Positions 1-4,524 of a stretch of DNA of 5,281 bases are shown here, piece by piece. Numbering within the stretch: the stretch's first letter is position 1; every line of letters starts with the position of its first letter. The stretch spans positions 1 through 5,281 of the forward strand of contig JAHJRS010000035.1 in the NCBI GenBank assembly GCA_018830845.1, written 5' to 3'. A program made the translations under genes and the position numbers. A model generated the notes under the pieces. The model had not been told where the DNA came from. It saw only the letters and a program-made list of their open reading frames with translations, and did no database searches. The stretch is from Nanobdellota archaeon (GTDB taxonomy: Archaea > Nanobdellota > Nanobdellia > Pacearchaeales > GW2011-AR1).

Positions 1-132
1 ATTGATGAAAATATTAAAAATCTTCTTGGAGAATACAAAATTAATAGAGGACCAGATGGAATTATTAACATTTCCGATAAGTTAGGAAAAGAAGTAAGTC
101 TTGTTGATTTTCTAAACGACCCTAAAATTTAG
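1..132 (+). CDS. C-terminal end of an unidentified protein (5' truncated by window)
   Basis: Frame 1 is open from the first base to a TAG at 130-132 and gives 43 residues, including KINRGPDGIINISDKLGK, and ends FLNDPKI. The beginning lies outside the window, so neither length nor start can be judged. I do not recognise the family, and the fragment shows no membrane segment or metal-binding motif. It converges on the leftward 98-aa gene and overlaps its last 21 bases tail-to-tail, which is compatible with the compact gene packing seen across the window. Being open to the edge with ordinary mixed amino-acid composition makes it a probable real gene end, but 43 codons could also be open by chance. 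Confidence 0.55.
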   Translation: MDENIKNLLGEYKINRGPDGIINISDKLGKEVSLVDFLNDPKI

Positions 133-408
133 ATAATAATTTAAACCGGCAGCATTTAGAATAATTCTTTCAATTCCTTCCAGTTTTTTCTCATCTTCGG
201 ATTCTAAAGTTATTGAGACGTTTGAATCTTTCCCAAAACCCTTGTTTTCGTAACTGACTTTAACATCTTCATACATCCAATTTTGTATTATTTTATTTTT
301 TGAAAAAGTCCATTTTTTTAATATTGCCTTTTTTTGCCCCATAAATTTTTCAAATGAACTGTAACAGTAAAAACCAGAGTCTTCTCCGGAATAAATTTTC
401 TTTTCCAT
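112..408 (-). CDS. hypothetical protein, 98 aa
   Basis: The ATG at 408-406 opens a 98-codon frame ending in TAG. The product is soluble-looking, rich in Lys, Glu, Asn and aromatic residues, with no signal peptide, membrane helix or zinc-binding cysteines (one Cys only). I do not recognise a family. The start is supported by a TATA-like element centred near 433.5, about 25 nt upstream, so the mRNA would begin at or next to the ATG (leaderless). It is divergent from the endonuclease III gene, from which it is separated by 50 bp, and shares that promoter element. This suggests joint expression but does not prove a joint function. Its end overlaps the convergent partial gene at the left edge by 21 bases. 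Confidence 0.65.
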   Translation of the reverse strand: MEKKIYSGEDSGFYCYSSFEKFMGQKKAILKKWTFSKNKIIQNWMYEDVKVSYENKGFGKDSNVSITLESEDEKKLEGIERIILNAAGLNYYLNFRVV

Positions 409-425
409 TTAATCTTTGTATAAGC

Positions 426-437
426 AAAATTTTTATA
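426..437. promoter_or_regulatory. shared TATA element of the divergent 98-aa gene / nth promoter
   Basis: The AT run aaaatttttata lies in the 50-bp gap between the two divergent ATGs. Read rightward, tttttata (430-437) is centred at 433.5, 25.5 nt before the nth ATG at 459. Read leftward, the same bases give tataaaaa, 25.5 nt before the ATG at 408. Archaeal TATA boxes usually sit about 25-27 nt before the transcription start, so both transcripts would be leaderless. No Shine-Dalgarno sequence precedes either ATG, which agrees with this. Confidence 0.6.
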
Positions 438-458
438 GGTTTCTATACTCCTGAATTT

Positions 459-1073
459 ATGTTTCCACGCGTTAGGGCCTTAAAACAACTTGAAGAACTG
501 AAAAAGGATGTAAAAAAAATGCGTCTTGCAGCCGAAGAATGGCCAAGTGCGTTTCAGACATTAATTTCAATTATTCTTTCTGCAAGAACAAGGGATGAAA
601 CGACAATAGTGGTTTGCAAGAAACTTTTTGAAAGATTTCCAACCGCAGAAAGACTGTCAAAAGCAAACGTAAAAGAAGTCGAGGAAGTTATAAAACCGGT
701 TAATTTTTTTCAGAACAAATCAAAAAACATTATTGAATGTGCAAAAAAAATTGTAAAGGATTTCAATGGAAAAATTCCCCATAATATTGAAAAGCTTGTA
801 AGCCTCTCAGGAGTTGGAAGAAAAACTGCCAACGTTTTTATGTCTGCTTACAACCACGATGCGATTGGGGTTGACACGCATGTAAATTACATTTCAAATT
901 ACCTTGGATGGGCAAACTCCCAAAAACCGGAATTAATCGAAAGGATACTAAAAGAACTTTTTCCAAAAGAAAAATGGAACAAGATTAATTCAACCTTAGT
1001 TCGATTTGGAAAAACCCATACATCAAAATTTGAAAAAGATAAAATTCTTGATGAAATTAAGAAAATAGAATGA
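459..1073 (+). CDS. nth: endonuclease III family DNA glycosylase/AP lyase lacking the 4Fe-4S cluster
   Basis: This is a base-excision-repair enzyme of the HhH-GPD superfamily. Family members cut oxidised pyrimidines from DNA and nick the abasic site by beta-elimination. The 204-aa product shows the N-terminal LSARTRD segment (LSAQATD in E. coli Nth), the helix-hairpin-helix LSGVGRKTANV at about 116-126 with catalytic Lys122, and GVDTHV with catalytic Asp139. The usual C-terminal C-x6-C-x2-C-x5-C iron-sulfur loop is absent: after RFGKTH the protein ends in a short lysine-rich helix, and its only cysteines are Cys53 and Cys94. The ATG at 459 is chosen over in-frame 354 because a TATA box lies 25 nt before it and family homology starts there; 354 would run through the promoter and the divergent gene. 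Substrate choice (thymine glycol, uracil or mismatch) cannot be told from sequence alone. Confidence 0.92.
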   Translation: MFPRVRALKQLEELKKDVKKMRLAAEEWPSAFQTLISIILSARTRDETTIVVCKKLFERFPTAERLSKANVKEVEEVIKPVNFFQNKSKNIIECAKKIVKDFNGKIPHNIEKLVSLSGVGRKTANVFMSAYNHDAIGVDTHVNYISNYLGWANSQKPELIERILKELFPKEKWNKINSTLVRFGKTHTSKFEKDKILDEIKKIE

Positions 1074-1085
1074 AAAAGTAAAGAA

Positions 1086-1322
1086 CTACCTTTTTTTCAA
1101 AGCTTTTTCAGGCACTTTTTTTTGAAAGAATGCAAGGTAAATTATTGGTAGAATCCCAATTGTATTAAATATAAGAACACATACAAACCAGGCCAACTGA
1201 TTATTTCGCCCGGCTTTCCAGAGCGCAATTCCCTTCCATACCCCTTCCCAGATAATTAAAATTATAACTATCCACATAAACGCAGAAGAGGAAATGAAAC
1301 TTAAGAGTTCTTCATATGCCAT
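1086..1322 (-). CDS. small two-helix membrane protein, DUF5652-like
   Basis: The 78-aa product has two hydrophobic segments, about residues 14-35 and 44-66, joined by a short basic, polar loop (KAGRNN), and ends in a Lys-rich tail. The pattern WEGVWKGIALWKAGR, then AWFVCVLIFNTIGILPIIYL, resembles my recollection of the small DUF5652 membrane family found in archaea and candidate-phylum bacteria; that family has no known function. The ATG at 1322 lies about 25 nt from a TATA element shared with ogg2, so the transcript is probably leaderless. Its end converges on nth with a 12-bp gap. The position between two DNA-repair genes may be accidental. No peptide signal or catalytic motif is visible. 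Confidence 0.75.
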   Translation of the reverse strand: MAYEELLSFISSSAFMWIVIILIIWEGVWKGIALWKAGRNNQLAWFVCVLIFNTIGILPIIYLAFFQKKVPEKALKKR

Positions 1323-1341
1323 ATTTGATTTAACAATAAAA

Positions 1342-1357
1342 GATATTTAAAGATATC
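1342..1357. promoter_or_regulatory. shared palindromic TATA element of the divergent DUF5652-like / ogg2 promoter
   Basis: The sequence gatatttaaagatatc is an imperfect palindrome (arms gatat and atatc) with a tttaaa core at 1346-1351. The core centre, 1348.5, is 24.5 nt from the ogg2 ATG at 1373 and 26.5 nt from the opposite ATG at 1322. Both are the archaeal TATA-to-start distance, so one element could serve two leaderless transcripts. The intergenic gap is 50 bp, the same as between the 98-aa gene and nth. Confidence 0.6.
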
Positions 1358-1372
1358 CTTCTAACTTTTTTT

Positions 1373-2005
1373 ATGGAAGAGATATTGAAAAAAATTGAAA
1401 ATCTAAAAAATTCACAAATAAAGGAAACAGTTGATTCGCGACTGAAGGAATTTGGGGTTGTGCAATTAGGTGGTCCGGATGAAATTTTCAAGGAATTGTG
1501 TTTTTGCCTGATGACTGCAAACTTTTCGGCCACAGGAGGAATTAAAATTCAAAAAGAAATCGATGACGGATTTTTGCATCTAAACGAAGAAAATCTCTCT
1601 CAAAAACTCTCTGAACTTGGGCACAGATTTCCAAACGCGCGTGCAAAGTATGTTGTTCAATCCCGAAATAAAAAGGATGAATTAATAAAACTTTTAAATG
1701 AAATGGGGGATGAGCTTGTTTTAAGAGAATGGATTGTAAAAAACATAAAAGGTCTGGGGATGAAAGAGTCTTCTCACTTTTTAAGAAATATCGGGTTCAA
1801 AAATCTTGCAATCATTGACTTTCACATAATTGACCTCCTTGCAAATCACGGCTTGATTGAAAAACCAAAAAATAAAAGCTTGACTCCAAAAAAATATATT
1901 GAAATTGAAAACGTTCTTCATGAAATATCAAAAAAGTCGGGGCTTAGTCTTGGAGAACTTGATTTGTATTTATGGTATTTAGAAACTGGAAAAATTTTGA
2001 AGTGA
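1373..2005 (+). CDS. ogg: 8-oxoguanine DNA glycosylase/AP lyase, archaeal Ogg2 type
   Basis: The enzyme removes 8-oxoguanine from oxidised DNA and cleaves the resulting abasic site, starting base-excision repair. The 210-aa product matches the M. jannaschii Ogg type nearly end to end: KELCFCLMTANF (40-51), GGIKIQKEI (55-63), LGHRFPNARAKYV (82-94), the helix-hairpin-helix NIKGLGMKESSHFLRNIG (124-141) with catalytic Lys131, and AIIDFHI with catalytic Asp149. It ends in LDLYLWYLETGKILK; in the M. jannaschii enzyme the C-terminal lysine contacts the oxidised base, and Lys210 is present here. The residue after the catalytic Asp is Phe, where I recall Arg in the M. jannaschii enzyme. There is no iron-sulfur loop, which is normal for this family. 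The ATG is supported by the TATA element 25 nt upstream and gives a leaderless transcript. The stop codon abuts the stop of the convergent 114-aa gene with no spacer. Confidence 0.94.
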   Translation: MEEILKKIENLKNSQIKETVDSRLKEFGVVQLGGPDEIFKELCFCLMTANFSATGGIKIQKEIDDGFLHLNEENLSQKLSELGHRFPNARAKYVVQSRNKKDELIKLLNEMGDELVLREWIVKNIKGLGMKESSHFLRNIGFKNLAIIDFHIIDLLANHGLIEKPKNKSLTPKKYIEIENVLHEISKKSGLSLGELDLYLWYLETGKILK

Positions 2006-2350
2006 TTATTGGGGTTCTTTATTAAAAATAAATGCATCAAATTCCAGTTTTCCTATTTTTTCAAAACTAATGTAAATTTCTTTTCCCTTGTATGGTCTTG
2101 AAAGATAAGAGTTTTTATCCCATTCGAATTGGTGATTGGGAAATTCTTCAACGGTTCTTTCTTCAATGTATTTTCTAACTCCTGAATCATGTCTTGAAAA
2201 AACTTTTTCAATAAATTGGTCTAAAATTTTTTCATCTTCTTGGGGATTGCTTTTTTGTTTAAAAGTTGTATAATCAATTTTATATTCTCTAAAAATTCCA
2301 TGTCCAAAACAATCCAAGACAATAAAATCACTTAGTTCTTTTGTTCTCAT
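2006..2350 (-). CDS. hypothetical protein, 114 aa, last gene of the ribosomal operon
   Basis: This 114-codon frame starts directly after the L31e stop (TAA immediately followed by ATG), which implies coupled translation. A GAGGG element 6 nt before the ATG is a plausible ribosome binding site. The protein is acidic/aromatic and apparently soluble, with a single Cys, no membrane helix and no motif I recognise. Its position after L31e is where many archaea carry eIF6, but nothing in it (114 aa, no repeated beta-alpha modules) looks like eIF6, which is about 220 aa. It ends back-to-back with ogg2. I infer a real gene from its tight operon position; function unknown. Confidence 0.72.
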   Translation of the reverse strand: MRTKELSDFIVLDCFGHGIFREYKIDYTTFKQKSNPQEDEKILDQFIEKVFSRHDSGVRKYIEERTVEEFPNHQFEWDKNSYLSRPYKGKEIYISFEKIGKLEFDAFIFNKEPQ

Positions 2351-2959
2351 TTAATGCCCTCTTGAGGTGATATTATAACCTTTCCTCTCGGCAGACTTTT
2401 GTTTCTGGGATTTTGTTTTTGTTGTGTGTTTCATCTCTTTTGCAATTTCCTTATCAATTTCCTGCTGGGCTAATTTTGAAGCTTTCTCCTTTTCGGCCTC
2501 ATCCCTTTTTTCTTCTTCGGACTTCTCTTCAGAAACCTCTTCTTTTTTAGTCCCCTTCATAGTCTCTTTTGCTTTTTCCATTATGGTCTTTTGTTTTTCA
2601 ACATCAGCCTTTGCCTTAACTTCAAGCTTTTCCTCTCTTAATTTTTTAAATTTAATCTTTTCGGGAAGGCTTGCAGAATAGACCCTGACAATATCTCCGT
2701 CTTTAACAGCTTTAACTTTTATTTTGTGAACCGGCTTTTTTATTCCTCTCATCCATAGCTCTTCATTAAGATATGAATCAATTCTGATTTTTTTTAAATC
2801 CCTATCACGTATTTTCATGTGCCTTGCCAAAAATTCCTTTACTGTCTTAACTGCTTTTGGAGTTTTTTTGTATCTTGGAACCGACCTTACTTTGTCACGC
2901 AAAGGAATTGTGTATTCTCTTTCAATTTTAATCGAAGTTTTAGCTTTAGTTTCTGCCAT
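2351..2959 (-). CDS. rpl31e: large-subunit ribosomal protein L31e with long charged C-terminal extension
   Basis: L31e is a component of the archaeal/eukaryotic 50S/60S subunit. The core is recognisable at about residues 11-98: REYTIPLRD, PRYKKTPKAVKTVKEFLARHMK, LNEELWMRGIKKP and KIKVKAVKDG. Archaeal L31e is commonly about 80-100 aa; this one is 202. The additional roughly 100 residues are almost purely Lys/Glu/Ala/Thr with few hydrophobics, so they are probably disordered or a single charged helix, ending with SAERKGYNITSRGH. The frame is continuous, so no frameshift or fusion junction is visible, and no known domain is recognisable in the tail. The gene follows L39e after a 7-nt gap and is followed directly by the 114-aa gene. 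No clear Shine-Dalgarno sequence precedes its ATG. Confidence 0.93.
   Translation of the reverse strand: MAETKAKTSIKIEREYTIPLRDKVRSVPRYKKTPKAVKTVKEFLARHMKIRDRDLKKIRIDSYLNEELWMRGIKKPVHKIKVKAVKDGDIVRVYSASLPEKIKFKKLREEKLEVKAKADVEKQKTIMEKAKETMKGTKKEEVSEEKSEEEKRDEAEKEKASKLAQQEIDKEIAKEMKHTTKTKSQKQKSAERKGYNITSRGH
2357..2361 (-). promoter_or_regulatory. ribosome binding site of the 114-aa gene
   Basis: On the minus strand GAGGG lies within the last codons of L31e and is followed by 6 nt before the ATG at 2350. It is an anti-Shine-Dalgarno match that supports this start for an internal operon gene. Confidence 0.45.
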
Positions 2960-2966
2960 TTTTTAT

Positions 2967-3170
2967 TTATCCGAAGTGGGATTTTCTTCTTTTTCCCGGT
3001 TTAACATGAAGTTTTGTTCTCTTCCATGAACGCTTTTGATGGGTTATTGCCGAGGGATGAACCCTTTTTCCGGGACCAAATTTTCTTAAAACTGCCCAGA
3101 CCGGAGCCCACTTGGTTCTTCTTCCAAGTTTTGTGAGTTTCTCTTTTTTTCCCTTGTATTTAATTCCCAT
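2967..3170 (-). CDS. rpl39e: large-subunit ribosomal protein L39e with basic C-terminal extension
   Basis: L39e is a very small, highly basic protein that in archaea and eukaryotes lines the ribosomal exit tunnel. The 67-aa product carries the family pattern: a lysine-rich start, KEKLTKLGRRTKWAPVWAVLR (KxRLxK...xxPxWVMLR in relatives), then KRSWKRTKLHV, corresponding to the usual RRHWRR ending. Most L39e proteins are about 50 aa. This one has an insertion before the RSWKR motif and a tail ending GKRRKSHFG. It is preceded by a good GAGGA ribosome binding site, overlaps the 93-aa gene by 11 nt, and is 7 nt before L31e, the standard archaeal partner order. The family call rests on motif and context because the protein is so short. 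Confidence 0.87.
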   Translation of the reverse strand: MGIKYKGKKEKLTKLGRRTKWAPVWAVLRKFGPGKRVHPSAITHQKRSWKRTKLHVKPGKRRKSHFG

Positions 3171-3441
3171 TTTTAAATTCCTCTAATTTTGTTCTGGTTA
3201 TTTTTTCAAGTTTTGATTTCAATTCTTCAAAATTAAAATCTTCACTCTTTGGAACAATTAAAATGCCCCTGGGAGAAGTTTCTGTGATAACCACATAAAC
3301 ATCTTTAAAATTGTTGTAAACATCAAAAGGCTTTGTGTGAACAATTTCTACTTTCGAATATTTATTACCAAGAGGAAATTTAACTTTCATCATATCCCTG
3401 AAAAAATCAAAGTTTTCGCAGGTGTAAAAAATGCTGTCCAT
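3160..3441 (-). CDS. hypothetical protein, 93 aa, between S19e and L39e
   Basis: The frame starts one nucleotide after the S19e stop (TAAAATG) and ends 11 nt inside L39e, so it is embedded in the operon and probably translated by coupling. The product is soluble, with a central segment DVYVVITETSPRGILIVP of likely beta strands and a C-terminal helix LEELKSKLEKITRTKLEEF-like in character (acidic/basic alternating). I recognise no family. In many archaea the gene between S19e and L39e encodes the DNA-binding protein PDCD5; this protein lacks the helical, Arg/Glu-rich character of PDCD5 and is not obviously a divergent copy. A role linked to ribosomes or translation is only guilt by association. 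Confidence 0.75.
   Translation of the reverse strand: MDSIFYTCENFDFFRDMMKVKFPLGNKYSKVEIVHTKPFDVYNNFKDVYVVITETSPRGILIVPKSEDFNFEELKSKLEKITRTKLEEFKNGN
3179..3183 (-). promoter_or_regulatory. ribosome binding site of L39e
   Basis: GAGGA (AGAGGA with its flanking base) on the minus strand sits 8 nt before the ATG at 3170, inside the end of the 93-aa gene. It fixes the L39e start despite the overlap with the upstream gene. Confidence 0.6.
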
Positions 3442-3442
3442 T

Positions 3443-3868
3443 TTAGTTAATCGCCTCCAGAAATTCTTTTCCTTTTTTTGTTAACTGTCTTCCGGGTTTT
3501 TTACTCCTAACATCTTTGATGTCTTTGGCAATTTCAGTGAAACCTGTCTTGTCTGACTGCTGTAAAATTGTACGAATAATTTTTCCCCCCGATTTTCTAA
3601 ACTCTTCAGGTTTAAACCCCCTGTTTTTTTTAGAACCATATTTTGTTCTAAGACGATTTACTCCAACAATTTTCTTTTTGTAAATTTGCCTCAAAATGCT
3701 TGCTGCCCTTTTATGCCAAAATTCAGGGTCATCAATTGGCCTCTCCTTCCCGGGACCTGACTTTACAAATTTTGACCACTCGGGTTGTTTAAATTCAGGA
3801 ACTTTTTTTAAGGCTTCGGCTAACTTTAAATTGTATTCAGATGAATTCATTTCAAATACACTTGTCAT
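3443..3868 (-). CDS. rps19e: small-subunit ribosomal protein S19e
   Basis: S19e is a component of the archaeal/eukaryotic small subunit, required in eukaryotes for 18S rRNA maturation. The 141-aa product covers the whole family: LAEALKKVPEFKQPEWSKFVKSG (16-38), KERP, the signature WHKRAASILRQIYKK (51-65), VGVNRLRTKYGSKKNRG (68-84), RKSGGKIIRTILQQ (91-104) and the end GRQLTKKGKEFLEAI. The ATG at 3868 gives MTSVFEM, which aligns with the usual archaeal start. The frame is open further upstream to 4000, but that extension would include the TATA box, so it is untranslated. An in-frame ATG at 3919, only about 5 nt after the predicted transcript start, would add 17 basic residues and cannot be excluded. 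It is the first gene of the five-gene operon. Confidence 0.93.
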   Translation of the reverse strand: MTSVFEMNSSEYNLKLAEALKKVPEFKQPEWSKFVKSGPGKERPIDDPEFWHKRAASILRQIYKKKIVGVNRLRTKYGSKKNRGFKPEEFRKSGGKIIRTILQQSDKTGFTEIAKDIKDVRSKKPGRQLTKKGKEFLEAIN

Positions 3869-3946
3869 TTTGGTTTTTTTGGCTTTCCTTTGCGGAAATA
3901 GAATGAACCGAGAGTTCATTAACCTAAAACTAGTCGGAGATTTGGG

Positions 3947-3954
3947 TTTATAAA
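3947..3954 (-). promoter_or_regulatory. TATA box of the S19e-L39e-L31e operon
   Basis: A perfect tttataaa palindrome is centred at 3950.5. Read leftward it predicts transcription from about 3924, giving a leader of about 56 nt before the S19e ATG at 3868, or almost none before the in-frame ATG at 3919. It is the best TATA match upstream of the operon. The accessory DNA with its direct repeats starts only about 20 bp further upstream. Confidence 0.6.
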
Positions 3955-3972
3955 TTGTTTGGTTCTTGAGAT

Positions 3973-3993
3973 TGTCGCATTTAAGGGACTTAT
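3973..3993. repeat. direct repeat copy A
   Basis: The sequence tgtcgcatttaagggactta(t) recurs at 4012-4030 with a 2-base deletion and otherwise no mismatch. Copies start 39 bp apart in the same orientation. The copy ends in gggacttataaaac, so it also creates a TATA-like string. No inverted copy occurs elsewhere in the window. Confidence 0.7.
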
Positions 3994-4011
3994 AAAACAA
4001 AATGAATAAAG

Positions 4012-4030
4012 TGTCGCATTAGGGACTTAT
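4012..4030. repeat. direct repeat copy B, candidate left end of the transposon
   Basis: The sequence tgtcgcattagggacttat matches copy A except for two missing bases. Its inner part, continuing as gggacttattgaaag, weakly resembles IS6-family tips, which begin GG and often read like ggcactgttgcaaa. If this is a terminal inverted repeat, its partner should lie beyond 5281 in opposite orientation. That has not been seen here. Confidence 0.55.
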
Positions 4031-4050
4031 TGAAAGAGAACAAGATAAAA

Positions 4051-4058
4051 TTTATAAG
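4051..4058 (+). promoter_or_regulatory. TATA box of the small membrane-protein gene pair
   Basis: The string tttataag within aaaatttataagg is centred at 4054.5 and predicts a transcript start near 4080. That leaves a leader of about 9 nt to the ATG at 4089, or about 30 nt to the ATG at 4110. Confidence 0.5.
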
Positions 4059-4088
4059 GTAGAAATTGTTAATAAAGAAGAAACTACT

Positions 4089-4277
4089 ATGAAAAAGAAA
4101 GAGGTATCAATGGCTTATGGCTTTATTTTAGGGGCTACAGGTTTATTACTTGTAGCTATTTCTCTTTCCGTTCAAACCTATCTCTCTTTGGGTAGTATAA
4201 ATATCTCTTATAGTTCAATAGGATTTATTCTCTTTGTAATTGGTGCTTGGTTAGTTATAAAATCAAATCTTGAATAA
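4089..4277 (+). CDS. small two-helix membrane protein, up to 62 aa
   Basis: The product has two hydrophobic segments, about residues 8-32 (GFILGATGLLLVAISLSV) and 41-58 (YSSIGFILFVIGAWLVI), separated by a short polar turn, with a lysine-rich N-terminus. I recognise no family. Two starts are possible. ATG 4089 gives 62 aa. ATG 4110 gives 55 aa and has a GAGGT Shine-Dalgarno match 4 nt upstream and a 30-nt leader from the predicted promoter, so the shorter form may be the true one. The stop TAA is followed after one base by the ATG of the next gene, implying coupled translation. The pair sits between the operon promoter and a transposase and may be cargo of that element. Confidence 0.65.
   Translation: MKKKEVSMAYGFILGATGLLLVAISLSVQTYLSLGSINISYSSIGFILFVIGAWLVIKSNLE
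4101..4105 (+). promoter_or_regulatory. possible ribosome binding site favouring ATG 4110
   Basis: GAGGT lies 4 nt before the second in-frame ATG of the small membrane-protein gene. The match to the anti-Shine-Dalgarno is good but the spacing is short, and it would fall inside the coding sequence if ATG 4089 is used. Confidence 0.4.
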
Positions 4278-4278
4278 A

Positions 4279-4524
4279 ATGGATGAGATAACTAAACAAA
4301 AAAATATTCTTGATTTAAAATATCAAACTAATTTAAATTATTTAAATATTATAATCATTTTGATAATAAGCTCATTTATTACTACAATTTTAAGTATAAA
4401 AGAAAATTTAAATGCTTCATTAGTTATTTCTTTATCTATCTTAATTATTCTTTTGTGTTTTTTTATTTGGCTTATTTTTTCATATTCTTTAAAAAAAATA
4501 AGGAATGAAATAAAAAATTTATAA
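4279..4524 (+). CDS. small two-helix membrane protein, 81 aa
   Basis: The ATG at 4279 follows the upstream stop after a single base (TAAAATG). An in-frame TTG at 4270 overlaps the preceding gene and would add only three residues, so the ATG is preferred. The product has a polar N-terminus (1-19), a hydrophobic Ile-rich segment at about 20-40, a short loop (KENLNAS), a second at about 46-70, and a basic tail KKIRNEIKNL. Both ends would therefore lie on the same, probably cytoplasmic, side. No family is recognised. The DNA is extremely AT-rich (long A and T runs), more so than the ribosomal operon. Its stop abuts the transposase stop tail-to-tail with no spacer. A small two-helix pair could be a toxin, holin-like or immunity-type protein, but nothing seen proves this. 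Confidence 0.65.
   Translation: MDEITKQKNILDLKYQTNLNYLNIIIILIISSFITTILSIKENLNASLVISLSILIILLCFFIWLIFSYSLKKIRNEIKNL
4491..4517 (-). terminator. possible T-tract terminator of the transposase gene
   Basis: Immediately after the transposase stop the minus strand carries T6 (4517-4512) and T8 (4498-4491). Archaeal transcription can end at such U-runs without a hairpin. The tracts lie inside the convergent membrane-protein gene. Confidence 0.35.

Noticed and set aside
354..458. N-terminal extension of endonuclease III to ATG 354
   Set aside because: The extension would cover the TATA box and the beginning of the divergent 98-aa gene and has no counterpart in the family.
1330..1533. 67-codon open frame on the minus strand
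   Set aside because: It runs antisense through the start of ogg2 and across the shared promoter; the ogg2 match is unambiguous.
2424..2681. 85-codon plus-strand frame rich in Ser and Phe
   Set aside because: It is the antisense image of the Lys/Glu-rich L31e tail, which leaves few stops on the other strand.
2817..3029. Two plus-strand frames of 61-70 codons
   Set aside because: They lie antisense to the conserved L31e core and the L39e end, with no promoter or ribosome binding site.
3160..3441. Calling the 93-aa gene PDCD5 from synteny alone
   Set aside because: The sequence lacks the helical Arg/Glu-rich features of PDCD5 and has a central beta-strand-like VYVVITE segment.
3696..3953. 85-codon plus-strand frame
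   Set aside because: Antisense to S19e and its promoter; composition is a shadow of the real gene.
3973..4030. A two-unit CRISPR array
   Set aside because: Only two imperfect copies with about 18 bp between them, no internal dyad and no cas gene; repeat and spacer sizes do not fit.
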